Below are positions 36,601 to 44,474 of a stretch of 64,000 nt of DNA, piece after piece. How positions within the stretch are numbered: position 1 is the first letter of the stretch; each line of letters starts with the position of its first letter. The stretch is taken from positions 1 to 64,000 of the forward strand of contig CATKEF010000040.1 in the NCBI GenBank assembly GCA_949747905.1. Direction: 5' to 3'. The notes under the pieces are model-generated. The model did not search any database, was not told the DNA's origin, and saw only the letters and a list, made by a program, of their open reading frames with translations. The position numbers and the translations under genes are program-made. This DNA comes from an uncultured Eubacteriales bacterium. GTDB taxonomy: Bacteria; Bacillota; Clostridia; Christensenellales; Borkfalkiaceae.

Positions 36601-36885
36601 TCGAAAATAGGCAATCAGGCTGACGGAATAGTACTTTCACCCGATATGTTCGCTAAAGACGCGACAATGCAGAACATAATCAAGACTTCGGTAAAGAGAA
36701 CGCTTTGGTCGTTCGGGCAATCGAACCTTATGAACCGCTACAATGCGTCAACGCATAAGGAATGGCGTATGACGCCTTGGAGAGCGATGTACATAAGCGC
36801 GATAACCGTTACCGCGGTGCTTTCCGCAGGTTGCGTTGCGATGTATGTTTTGTCTGTCATAAAAGGCAGGAAGGAGGAAGTATAA
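33664..36885 (+). CDS. Membrane-anchored GH3 enzyme with apparently permuted domain order (GH3_C/FnIII first, TIM barrel last)
   Basis: N-terminal TM; 'EGAVLLKNNGALPLAKGSNVTLLGARS' near the N-terminus; 'NGRNGEYYSEDPVLSG...APKHFVFNDQETNRNG...WGFHGYSVTDISDD' near the C-terminus; C-terminal TM 'ISAITVTAVLSAGCVAMYVLSVI'. Start trimmed to MFKKTLW with an AGGAG RBS. Confidence 0.88.
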   Translation: MFKKTLWQGLTYVCALLLAISIIASNVLEANRSAVDGFFGSVSEELVSEEGETYSTFKPDNKYLNADGTGNARALIRDAIDLGRRHETEGAVLLKNNGALPLAKGSNVTLLGARSHRTIINSGMGQKSQGNYITLEQALSATKTDFANTKLDKKEAVSDFDFSDLKLNGDGVAAGSGYNLNPTAIAAYETVSGEMALQPRAAANYKVDEPSVAQLTEAENGFTGSFAQYKDAAIVVVGRGAGESNDYIEGGLDASEKTDTITEPLQLTPNELEIINLAKANFNKVIVLVNTNSAIEIGDLKNDEKISAILWIGHPGNYGLLGVADILCGNVSPSGGLYDIYATRNLSAPAMMNMGNFVWSNVDEITRGKSKNYLMEAEGLYTGYRYYETRYFDAVYNQGNAKSVKGTYASSNGWNYSEEVTYGFGYGLSYSQFDYEIVGAPSITAGAHEMYAEVTVKVTNRGSVDAKTSVQLYMQAPYTEYDKQHKVEKSAIQLVGFDKTGLLAKNGGTETVTVKVDLQNVASYDSSWVNEDGTKGTYILENGNYYFAVGNGAHDALNNVLALQGKGVSDGMDYAGKAALAKRWNYSYAGKGEIDFTTFGVSKNNQKISNQIDYIDWNNFGGDKITYLSRSDWDGTYPIKYAGDNNLSAPADMIPLLNGKIAASSDGKTYYTIKTDDDTSAIKWDSKETEYKFYEMVLSDWDDYRWNDLLNQINLAEATVFASNAGPTFNVLSAIDFIALTGATDNAGNGIVFDLKATKDKNAPWSILEGEDSNWNGQVFGCAPLVAASFNDEFMYEIGNFVGNEALFVGLPIVWGVGLNTHRHAYNGRNGEYYSEDPVLSGVCAMEFAVAARRKGLISAPKHFVFNDQETNRNGVAPFMTEQRAREIELRAYQIGIEAVKYDGEGMIGLMTSFSKVGPVEVTNSWGMMTGILQKEWGFHGYSVTDISDDKDLYTGMVYAGCTGYDLRFGYPTGTEDFASKIGNQADGIVLSPDMFAKDATMQNIIKTSVKRTLWSFGQSNLMNRYNASTHKEWRMTPWRAMYISAITVTAVLSAGCVAMYVLSVIKGRKEEV

Positions 36886-37325
36886 TGAAAGATTTTATTA
36901 AAAAAGCCGGTCTTGCTTTCTGGCTGAGCATTGCGGCGGGGATGTTCGCCTTAATAGGCGCAATCATTATGATTGTTACAAATCTGACGGCCGGATATGC
37001 CATAATTAACGGTACTACGGGAATTGCTATGGCGTTAATCGCAGTGGCGCTGATTGCCGCAGGCTGTTACGCAACCTACAAATTAGGGGCAGAGAATTAT
37101 ATTACGGCGGCGGTAAAACTTGTGGCGCTCGTGCTTCTTATGGTGGCATTCGGAGTTTTGCTCGGTGACAGAGTGGGACTTGCGGCAGACCTTCTCACCT
37201 GGGACAGTCACAATGCGCTCGGTTGGAGTGTATTCTATACATCGGTTGCGGCAATGGTGTTCATTTTGCTGTCGGCACTCGTTCTGGTGGTGTGCGCGTT
37301 CTTTAAAGGTAACAAACCCGAGTAA
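36885..37325 (+). CDS. Small multi-TM membrane protein coupled to the permuted GH3
   Basis: TAATG overlap with GH3 stop, AAGGAGG RBS, four hydrophobic stretches in 146 aa. Confidence 0.75.
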   Translation: MKDFIKKAGLAFWLSIAAGMFALIGAIIMIVTNLTAGYAIINGTTGIAMALIAVALIAAGCYATYKLGAENYITAAVKLVALVLLMVAFGVLLGDRVGLAADLLTWDSHNALGWSVFYTSVAAMVFILLSALVLVVCAFFKGNKPE

Positions 37326-37364
37326 AATCGAACATAGATTATACTTATTCATCCTTATACAGAC

Positions 37365-37393
37365 GAGGGGGTGCGCCGTCGGCGCACCCCCTC
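37365..37393 (+). terminator. Rho-independent-type hairpin
   Basis: GAGGGGGTGCGCC...GGCGCACCCCCTC. Confidence 0.7.
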
Positions 37394-37484
37394 AACTATT
37401 TTATTCGGGTAAAAACCACGGCATTGCGGGTATGTCGTTCCGATATTATTTGACATTCCACACGTTTTTGTTGTTCGGTTATCA

Positions 37485-37700
37485 TCGTCATTCCGAGCGT
37501 ATGTTTTTATGTTTGAAATTATATGTCATTCCGAGCGGAGCGAGGAATCGGATGTTTCGCTGTCGCTCAACATGATGCAAAATGATATTAAAGTCGCTAA
37601 ACATAATGGAGAATGTTTTATAAGAGTCGCTCAAATGATGGTGTATATTTTATCCGAAAATTTATCATACCGAGCGCAGCTAAGGACAATTCGGTGACAT
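37485..37700. repeat. Dispersed intergenic repeat cluster (same family)
   Basis: 'gtcattccgagcggagcgaggaatcggatgtttcgctgtcgctcaacatga'. Confidence 0.75.
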
Positions 37701-37796
37701 TTTTTGTCATTGTCAGGTAAAAAATTCCATAAAATGGAACAGCTTTAACATTTATAATAATAATTCATAAAAATGTATGATTATGCAATAATATGC

Positions 37797-37825
37797 TTGA
37801 CGTAGCGCAAATATCCGAATATAAT
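37797..37825 (+). promoter_or_regulatory. Sigma-A-type promoter of M28 peptidase
   Basis: TTGACG - 17 nt - TATAAT. Confidence 0.7.
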
Positions 37826-37857
37826 GTGAATATCAATTTTAAGGAAGGACTAATAAA

Positions 37858-39003
37858 ATGAAATTTCGCAAAAATTCGGTGTTGGCTGTCGTGCTGGCGG
37901 CGGCAATGTCTTTGGGTATTGTTTTCGGTCTGGCGGGATGTGCGGACGAAGATGCTGCCGCTGTAAGCTACGGTGAGGAATGTTATGAAAAGTTGGAGTA
38001 CATAGATAAAAATCTGCGCGACAGAGATTGCAGAAACGGTGAAAATTTCAAACTCGCGCAGCGCTGGATAGCTTGGGAGCTTATAAAATGCGGATATGAA
38101 GAAAAGGAAATTTTAAATCAGCCAGTTACTTTCAATGCGTATCTTGTAAAAGGCAGCGAAAACGTCGCGGCGAACGGGTTCGAATCGGACGGCAAAACAT
38201 ATAACAAGAGCGGTCGCAAATATGTCGAGGCGGAGGGTGATACGGGAGAATATGTATACGGCACGGTGACCTCGTATAATCTCGTGCTGAAAAAACAGGG
38301 TAAAAGCGCAAAACAGATAATCGTCGGCGCGCACTATGACGGCACGGGCACGGGAGACAACGGTTCGGGATTTGCGCTTGCGCTCACCACGGCTCAGAAA
38401 CTTATTAATGTCGAAACGGAGTACACGGTAGTTTTCGTTTTCTTTACCGCCGAGGAAATAGGATGTTACGGTTCTTCACAATATGCCGAGACCATGACGG
38501 ACGAAGAAGTTGCGGACACTCTCTATATGATTAACCTCGATTCGCTTGTGTGCGGCGATTATACATATCTTTACGGCGGGGTGCAGGATAACGAGAATAA
38601 AGTCGTAACAAAGACCGAGGCTTACGACAATGCGATTGAAATAGCGGGAAAACTCGGTCTCGAATTCAAGAGCAATCCATGGAGTTGGGATAACCTTTCG
38701 CCCGATGACAAAAAAAGCGGTGCCGAAAATCCGTCTTATGCCGCGCCGTCGACCGGCGATTGGAGCGACCATAGGGGTTTCAAAAAGAGAGGTATAACTT
38801 ACCTGTATATGGAAGCGACGAACTGGGAAATACCCGATTATACGGGCTATGGCGAAACTTATCTTATCGGTATGCTTATGAATACGGAGAACGATTACCT
38901 GGAATACATAGAAAAATATTTTCCCGGTCGTCCTCTCGAACACCTGACTAAATATTCCGCGCTCTTGTATGCGCTTGTGACGCAATCCGGCTATAACGCC
39001 TGA
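37858..39003 (+). CDS. M28-family zinc aminopeptidase, predicted lipoprotein
   Basis: Lipobox 'VFGLAGC'; 'IIVGAHYDGTGTGDNGSG', 'VFFTAEEIGCYGS', 'DHRGFKKRGI'. Confidence 0.88.
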   Translation: MKFRKNSVLAVVLAAAMSLGIVFGLAGCADEDAAAVSYGEECYEKLEYIDKNLRDRDCRNGENFKLAQRWIAWELIKCGYEEKEILNQPVTFNAYLVKGSENVAANGFESDGKTYNKSGRKYVEAEGDTGEYVYGTVTSYNLVLKKQGKSAKQIIVGAHYDGTGTGDNGSGFALALTTAQKLINVETEYTVVFVFFTAEEIGCYGSSQYAETMTDEEVADTLYMINLDSLVCGDYTYLYGGVQDNENKVVTKTEAYDNAIEIAGKLGLEFKSNPWSWDNLSPDDKKSGAENPSYAAPSTGDWSDHRGFKKRGITYLYMEATNWEIPDYTGYGETYLIGMLMNTENDYLEYIEKYFPGRPLEHLTKYSALLYALVTQSGYNA

Positions 39004-39011
39004 ATTTATAA

Positions 39012-39038
39012 GCCCCGTCCGCAAAATGCGGACGGGGC
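39012..39038 (+). terminator. Rho-independent terminator
   Basis: GCCCCGTCCGCAaaaTGCGGACGGGGC followed by gtttgaaattttt. Confidence 0.75.
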
Positions 39039-39081
39039 GTTTGAAATTTTTAAATTTTTAAAAAAAAGTTGAGATATGCGC

Positions 39082-39112
39082 TTGCTTGTTACGTTGCGTA
39101 ATGCTATATAAT
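39082..39112 (+). promoter_or_regulatory. MerR-type promoter/operator
   Basis: TTGCTT - 19 nt - TATAAT, with TTACGttgCGTAA (39089-39101) inside the spacer. Confidence 0.55.
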
Positions 39113-39133
39113 AGTTGTCGTAATGAGGTAAGT

Positions 39134-39853
39134 ATGTCATATACAACGGGCGAAATCGCGAAACTTTGCGGAGTATCCGTGCGCACGGTGCAATTTTACG
39201 ACGGCAAAGGACTGTTAAAACCCGAAAGTTTATCCGAGGGCGGCAGAAGATTGTACGACGAAAACGGACTTAAAACTTTACAGACGATTTACATGTACAA
39301 AAATCTCGGGCTTAGTCTTACGGAAATCGGTAATCTTCTGTCCGACGGCTTAGACGCCGACGGGTCGCTTCTGAACGTTCTTTCCGTAAAAGAGATTGCA
39401 TTGAAAAACGAACTGGAAGAAAATAAGGTTCGGCTCGACGGTATTCGTGCCCTGAAAAAACATATTTCCGAAGGAAGAGCGATTCCTGCCGAAAAATTTT
39501 ACGACATACGTACGGTTATGGAAAAGAACAGAAAACTAAGGTTATTGTATGCGATTATGGGCGCTATTGCGGTGGTTTCCGTAATTGCGGAAATCTCGTT
39601 TATCGTGTTGTGGGCGGTACTCGGAATATGGCTGCCGTTTGCAATAGGTATGCCTTGTGTCTGCGTTTCGATGGCGGTGCTTACGGCGATGTATTACAAA
39701 AACGTTTCGTTCGTTTGTCGTGAATGCGGAAAAGAATTCAAACCGAGTTTAGCTAAGGTCTTTTTTGCTCCGCACACGCCGAGAACCCGTCGTTTCAGGT
39801 GCCCGCATTGCGGCTGTAAACGTTACCATTACGAAACTTTCGGCGACATATGA
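39134..39853 (+). CDS. MerR-family regulator with C-terminal TM helices and zinc-ribbon-like tail
   Basis: 'YTTGEIAKLCGVSVRTVQFYDGKGLLKPESLSEGGRRLYDE'; hydrophobic 'LLYAIMGAIAVVSVIAEISFIVLWAVLGIWLPFAIGMP'; 'CRECGKEF...CPHCGC'. Confidence 0.88.
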   Translation: MSYTTGEIAKLCGVSVRTVQFYDGKGLLKPESLSEGGRRLYDENGLKTLQTIYMYKNLGLSLTEIGNLLSDGLDADGSLLNVLSVKEIALKNELEENKVRLDGIRALKKHISEGRAIPAEKFYDIRTVMEKNRKLRLLYAIMGAIAVVSVIAEISFIVLWAVLGIWLPFAIGMPCVCVSMAVLTAMYYKNVSFVCRECGKEFKPSLAKVFFAPHTPRTRRFRCPHCGCKRYHYETFGDI

Positions 39854-39858
39854 AAAAA

Positions 39859-39890
39859 AGCCCGTCCGACTTTCAGTCGGACGGGCTCTT
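39859..39890. terminator. Bidirectional terminator between convergent genes
   Basis: AGCCCGTCCGACtttcaGTCGGACGGGCT with A-run upstream and T-rich downstream. Confidence 0.75.
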
Positions 39891-39897
39891 TGAATTA

Positions 39898-41070
39898 TTA
39901 TTTTTGCCAAAGTGTGGTTTTTATTTCATTCAGAGTATAGATTGAAGTTCCCAGATTATAGGGTACGGGCATTTCCATACGCACCATAGTCGCCCTGCCG
40001 CGGTTGTTGCGCTCGTTTTCCACGGCGGTAAACCAATATGCTTGCGAAAGTCCGTTGACGTTAAGCGAGCCGTGGTATACCGCGGTTACCGCAACGGTGG
40101 ATAAATCGGAATAGCTTCCGTCTTCATTTTGTTTCGGCAGGAACAGGTTGTTTTTCGTAAGTTGGGAAATCGTATGCGATTTTGCCTGCTTATCTTCGTC
40201 CGTCGTCGAAGGGAGAGGCAGTACGCCGCCGCTGAGAGTGCAATTGCCCACGCCGCCCGAGGGGGTAAATACGCTCACCGTCTGAGAAAACGATGTTTCG
40301 CTAAGATTGAGCGCGCGTGCGAGAATATTGTATTCAGCGACGTCGAACAGAGAATTCTGAGCCCCGTCGAGACCGGCGGTCACCGTCACGGTTTTCTTTG
40401 CGTCCGCCGAAAGTTTGTCGGTTTTTTCGCATTTTACGGAAGTCCCGTTGTAATCGTAATAACAGGTGTATTCGTAATGCACGAGTTCGTAAGCCGATTC
40501 CACCGTGGCGGCCTGTAAGTTTGCGGGCGACGCGCTCTTTATTTCCTGTCTCGAATAAAGCGGTCTGAGCTGATTTTCAACCGAAAGGAACCAACATTCC
40601 GTAACGGTGAAATCGTCTTTGAATTCCTCTTCTTTGCCGTTACAGCTGAATTTTACCGTGGGGATATTGAGTTCGGTTTTGTAATAATAGGCGATAACGG
40701 GGCGGTCTTTGGCGGCGTCTTCGTAGCTTTTTCTGAATTCGTCGCAGACATAATTTACGCCCTCTTCTTTTTTGGAATAGTCGAATTCCGCGGCGTAAAA
40801 CAAAGTAGTGTAATTGCCGTCGGCATAATCTACGGTATATGTGAAATTTCCGCCCTGATTTTTTTTGAATTTTACGTCGTAGGATATTTCTTCGGCGGCA
40901 AAGGGCGTGTTATTCTGAGTAAAAGTGGGTTGAATACTCTTGAAATTGGTGTTTGAATACCAATTGGAGCTGAGCGTGGCGACGTTTCTCGACGGCGCCC
41001 CGCAGCCCGTTGCTCCGATTGTGCAGCCCGCGGCGACAACCGCGGCAAAAATATATAAAGATTTTTTCAT
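39898..41070 (-). CDS. Uncharacterised lipoprotein
   Basis: 'MKKSLYIFAAVVAAGCTIGATGCGAPSRN' signal with lipobox; no recognised domain. Confidence 0.8.
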   Translation of the reverse strand: MKKSLYIFAAVVAAGCTIGATGCGAPSRNVATLSSNWYSNTNFKSIQPTFTQNNTPFAAEEISYDVKFKKNQGGNFTYTVDYADGNYTTLFYAAEFDYSKKEEGVNYVCDEFRKSYEDAAKDRPVIAYYYKTELNIPTVKFSCNGKEEEFKDDFTVTECWFLSVENQLRPLYSRQEIKSASPANLQAATVESAYELVHYEYTCYYDYNGTSVKCEKTDKLSADAKKTVTVTAGLDGAQNSLFDVAEYNILARALNLSETSFSQTVSVFTPSGGVGNCTLSGGVLPLPSTTDEDKQAKSHTISQLTKNNLFLPKQNEDGSYSDLSTVAVTAVYHGSLNVNGLSQAYWFTAVENERNNRGRATMVRMEMPVPYNLGTSIYTLNEIKTTLWQK

Positions 41071-41339
41071 AATTACCGTTTTTGGGAGTTTATTTTATGA
41101 CGACGGTTGATTTTAAACCGTTTTGATTTCATTAACCGAACCGAAAAAATGGTTTTGGAAAATTTTTCGGCACCGTATCGCAATTTATATGAGTTTTTAA
41201 TACCCGGAAAAATAAGTGACGCGATAAATCTACGTTCCAGCAGCGTTGCTATGTAATTATAACATATAAATTTACAATTGTAAAAACTTTTATGCGGTAA
41301 AATCTTTAAAAATGCTCGCGGTTGTGGTAAAATGGAGCT

Positions 41340-44300
41340 ATGATTAAGGCTTATAATTGCGCAATGTTGTCCGCGGCGCTCGGACAGCTTAAATCGATAA
41401 TAAAAGCAAACGAGGAGCGCGGAGTAAAAACCGTCGTTTTTTGCGAGGACAGGCTGTCGCTTGCCGCGGAACGTACCGTTTGTTCGGCTGTCGAGGGTAC
41501 TTTTTTAACGTCGGTATACACTTTTTCGCGTTTTCTCGCTTGCGAGAGGGGAAAGGCGAAAAACGTGCTGTCGGCGCAGGGCTCGGCAATGGCGATAAGA
41601 AAGATAATCGAAGAGAACCGTGAGCGCCTCACCCTCTTTAAAAAATTATCGGCGGCTACCGCCGCGCAGACCGTTTACGATACAATCGCGCTCTTGTATT
41701 CCTCTCGAATATCCGCGGAAGACGTAGCTAAGGCCGCTGTTTCTGGCGGGCTTCTGGGCGGTAAATTGCACGATTTGGCTATTATCTACGGCGAGTATAC
41801 CGAAATGCTCGAAAAAAGCGGCAGGCAGGACAGAAACGGCTATTTAAGACAGCTTGGTGAGGTCATAGAGAACAGTTCGGGGATTCGCGGCAGTTCGATT
41901 GTATTTCTCGGTTTTCAGGCGTTCACGCGCACGACGGAGGAGTGCGTACGCGCGGCGTTCGGTATTGCGGAGAGCGTTTACGGGCTGTTCATAGGCGGCG
42001 CGGAGCCGTTGTATGTTAACGAGGCGTTGCCGTCTTTCTGCGCCGTTGCGGAATGTTTCGGCGGCGCGGAAATATCGACCGTTCCGGGGGGACGGCTTGC
42101 CGAGGCGGAAATACTGCGGCGCAGTATTTTCGAGCCGGACAGCTTCTATTCGGAACCGCAAAAAACCGCCCGGGTACATATATTCGAGGCGGCGGACGAA
42201 GAGGAAGAACTGGAATTTATTGCCGCAAGCATAAAAAAACACGTTCTCGACGGCGGGAAAAGGTATGCCGAAATATCCGTTATGTTGCCCGATTTGGAGA
42301 ACGGCGAGCGAGCGTTGGCGCGCGTGTTTTCGCGTTACAGAATTCCGTATTACGCCGACAGACAAATGTCGCTCGCCGAACATCCGATTTGTTCTTTCAT
42401 TCTCGGCTGGCTTTCCTGCGTTAATTACGGCTGTCGTCCGCAGGACGTAGACGGCGTCGTTTCTTCGCCCTTCTTTACGTCGCCGCGTGCGGACAAGGAT
42501 ATTTTCCGGAATTATCTTTTAAGACTCGGCAATTTCCGCGGAGGGGTTAAAAGGGAGCCGAACGCGGAAATACTCGAGCATATGTCCTTTGATTTTGCGG
42601 CGGTCACCAAAGTCCGCGACAGATTCATGCAGGGATATAATATTTTGTCGGGCGCGGTTAAAACGGGCATATGCGGGGGGATACGCCGCCTTTTGGAATG
42701 TTTCGGCGCGGAAAAGAAGCTGAGGGAGCTTGCGGAAAATTTCTGCGACGAAAAACCCGCGGCGGCTCAGTTCTGCGCGCGCGCGGCGGACGGCGTTTTC
42801 GGAGTTCTGGACGAAGCGGAGAGTCTTGCGGACGATGGGATGTCGACGGGCGACTTCGTAAAAATATTGAAAAGCGGTTTTTCGGCTATGAAAATCTCGC
42901 TGATACCGCCCAAAGCGGACGCGGTGTTCGTAGGTGATTTGTCGCTCACCGCAAATACGGGCAGCGACGTTGTTTTCGCCGCTCGGCTTACGGGCGAGGT
43001 GCCTTCCGCGGGGGCGGATACGGCGCTGCTTACGGATACGGAAATTGCCGCGCTAGAAGGTGTTAACCTCAATATATCCCCCAAGTTAAGACAGGTAAAC
43101 GCGAGAAGAAGGGAGTTTTGTGCGCTTAATATCTGCGCTTTCAGGGAGCATTTGTATCTGACGTATCCAGTGCAGTCTGAGGGCGGCGAAACGGGGGCGA
43201 GCGAAATTATAGACTATGCCTCGGCGGTTTTTGCGGCGCCCTCGGGCGGCAGGCTCAGACCCGTCGATTTGAAAAGAATAGAAAAATCGGGGAGAGCGAT
43301 TCCCTACTATTGCAGCGAGAAGCTGCCCGCGATAAGATTTATTCAGAAGAACGCGGGGAATTTTGCGGCGGAATCCGTCCGCGAGGTTTTATACCGCAAA
43401 GGTTTTGCAGACGAAGCCGACCGCGCGCTTTCCTCGCCGTCGGGGCGCAAACTTACGTGCGGCAGACGGCTGTATCTGAGTTATAACAGCATTACGCCCA
43501 CCGCGCTGGAAAGCTATTTTTCCTGTCCCTATCTCGGGTTTTTAAGGCAGGGGCTCAGGGTGCGGGAACGCGAGGAAGGCGCGGTCCGCGCGATAGATAC
43601 GGGAAATTTCATTCATGCCGTTTTACAGGACCTCGCGCCGGAAGTCAACGGCATAGACGGAGAAGAAGCCCTCAAATCGAGAGCGAAGGAGCTTGCCGAA
43701 AGCAAACTTTCCCGCCCGCCCTATTCGTCGCTTTCCGATTCCGAAAGCGGGAAATACACTGCCGAAGCGTTGGTCGCGGAGGCGGTCAAGGTTTCGGAAG
43801 GAATGTATGCTCAGCTTAAAAATTCCTCTTTTACGGTGGTCGCCGCCGAGAGCAAGTGCGAAATCAGGCTCTCGGAAGGAGTTAAACTGTTCGGGCGCAT
43901 AGACCGCGTGGACGAGAGCGGCGATATGGTGAGGATAATCGATTATAAGACGGGGACGATAGACTGTTCCGCCGCCAAATATTATTCGGGTACAAAGTTG
44001 CAGCTGCCGCTGTATCTTCTTTGCGTTTCCGACGGGAAGCGCGCGGTGGGCGCTTATTATTTCCCCGCCGCGGTGGAATACAAAGAAAAAGCTGACGGAG
44101 TGTTCCGTCTCCGCGGCTTTATGGACGGCAGCGACGAAGTCGTTTCGGCTTCGGATAACGGCGTTCTGCCTAAAAAGAAGAGCGAGTATGTGGACGCTTA
44201 TCTTTCTGGCAGGAAGATAGACGGCGCGATGACGAGAGAAGAATTCGCCGATTTTTTGGACTATGCCGGGATGGTTGCGGGCGGCGGAGTAAGAGAAATG

Positions 44301-44474
44301 CTTGAAGGAAACGTTGCGCCGTCGCCATCGGAAGGTGTGTGCAAATATTGCAAAGCGGGCGGAAGCTGCGGCTTTGCCGCTGGACGGGACGGCGCCGAGA
44401 GAAAGGTCGCCTCGATAAAATGCACTGATATCGCGGCTCTCGTTAAAAAGATTAAGGAGGGAGGCAATGGCTGA
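41340..44474 (+). CDS. addB: AddB-like subunit of helicase-nuclease AddAB
   Basis: Nuclease motif 'GRIDRVDESGDMVRIIDYKTG'; Fe-S-type cysteines 'YFSCPYLGF' and 'CKYCKAGGSC'; overlaps addA. Confidence 0.85.
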   Translation: MIKAYNCAMLSAALGQLKSIIKANEERGVKTVVFCEDRLSLAAERTVCSAVEGTFLTSVYTFSRFLACERGKAKNVLSAQGSAMAIRKIIEENRERLTLFKKLSAATAAQTVYDTIALLYSSRISAEDVAKAAVSGGLLGGKLHDLAIIYGEYTEMLEKSGRQDRNGYLRQLGEVIENSSGIRGSSIVFLGFQAFTRTTEECVRAAFGIAESVYGLFIGGAEPLYVNEALPSFCAVAECFGGAEISTVPGGRLAEAEILRRSIFEPDSFYSEPQKTARVHIFEAADEEEELEFIAASIKKHVLDGGKRYAEISVMLPDLENGERALARVFSRYRIPYYADRQMSLAEHPICSFILGWLSCVNYGCRPQDVDGVVSSPFFTSPRADKDIFRNYLLRLGNFRGGVKREPNAEILEHMSFDFAAVTKVRDRFMQGYNILSGAVKTGICGGIRRLLECFGAEKKLRELAENFCDEKPAAAQFCARAADGVFGVLDEAESLADDGMSTGDFVKILKSGFSAMKISLIPPKADAVFVGDLSLTANTGSDVVFAARLTGEVPSAGADTALLTDTEIAALEGVNLNISPKLRQVNARRREFCALNICAFREHLYLTYPVQSEGGETGASEIIDYASAVFAAPSGGRLRPVDLKRIEKSGRAIPYYCSEKLPAIRFIQKNAGNFAAESVREVLYRKGFADEADRALSSPSGRKLTCGRRLYLSYNSITPTALESYFSCPYLGFLRQGLRVREREEGAVRAIDTGNFIHAVLQDLAPEVNGIDGEEALKSRAKELAESKLSRPPYSSLSDSESGKYTAEALVAEAVKVSEGMYAQLKNSSFTVVAAESKCEIRLSEGVKLFGRIDRVDESGDMVRIIDYKTGTIDCSAAKYYSGTKLQLPLYLLCVSDGKRAVGAYYFPAAVEYKEKADGVFRLRGFMDGSDEVVSASDNGVLPKKKSEYVDAYLSGRKIDGAMTREEFADFLDYAGMVAGGGVREMLEGNVAPSPSEGVCKYCKAGGSCGFAAGRDGAERKVASIKCTDIAALVKKIKEGGNG

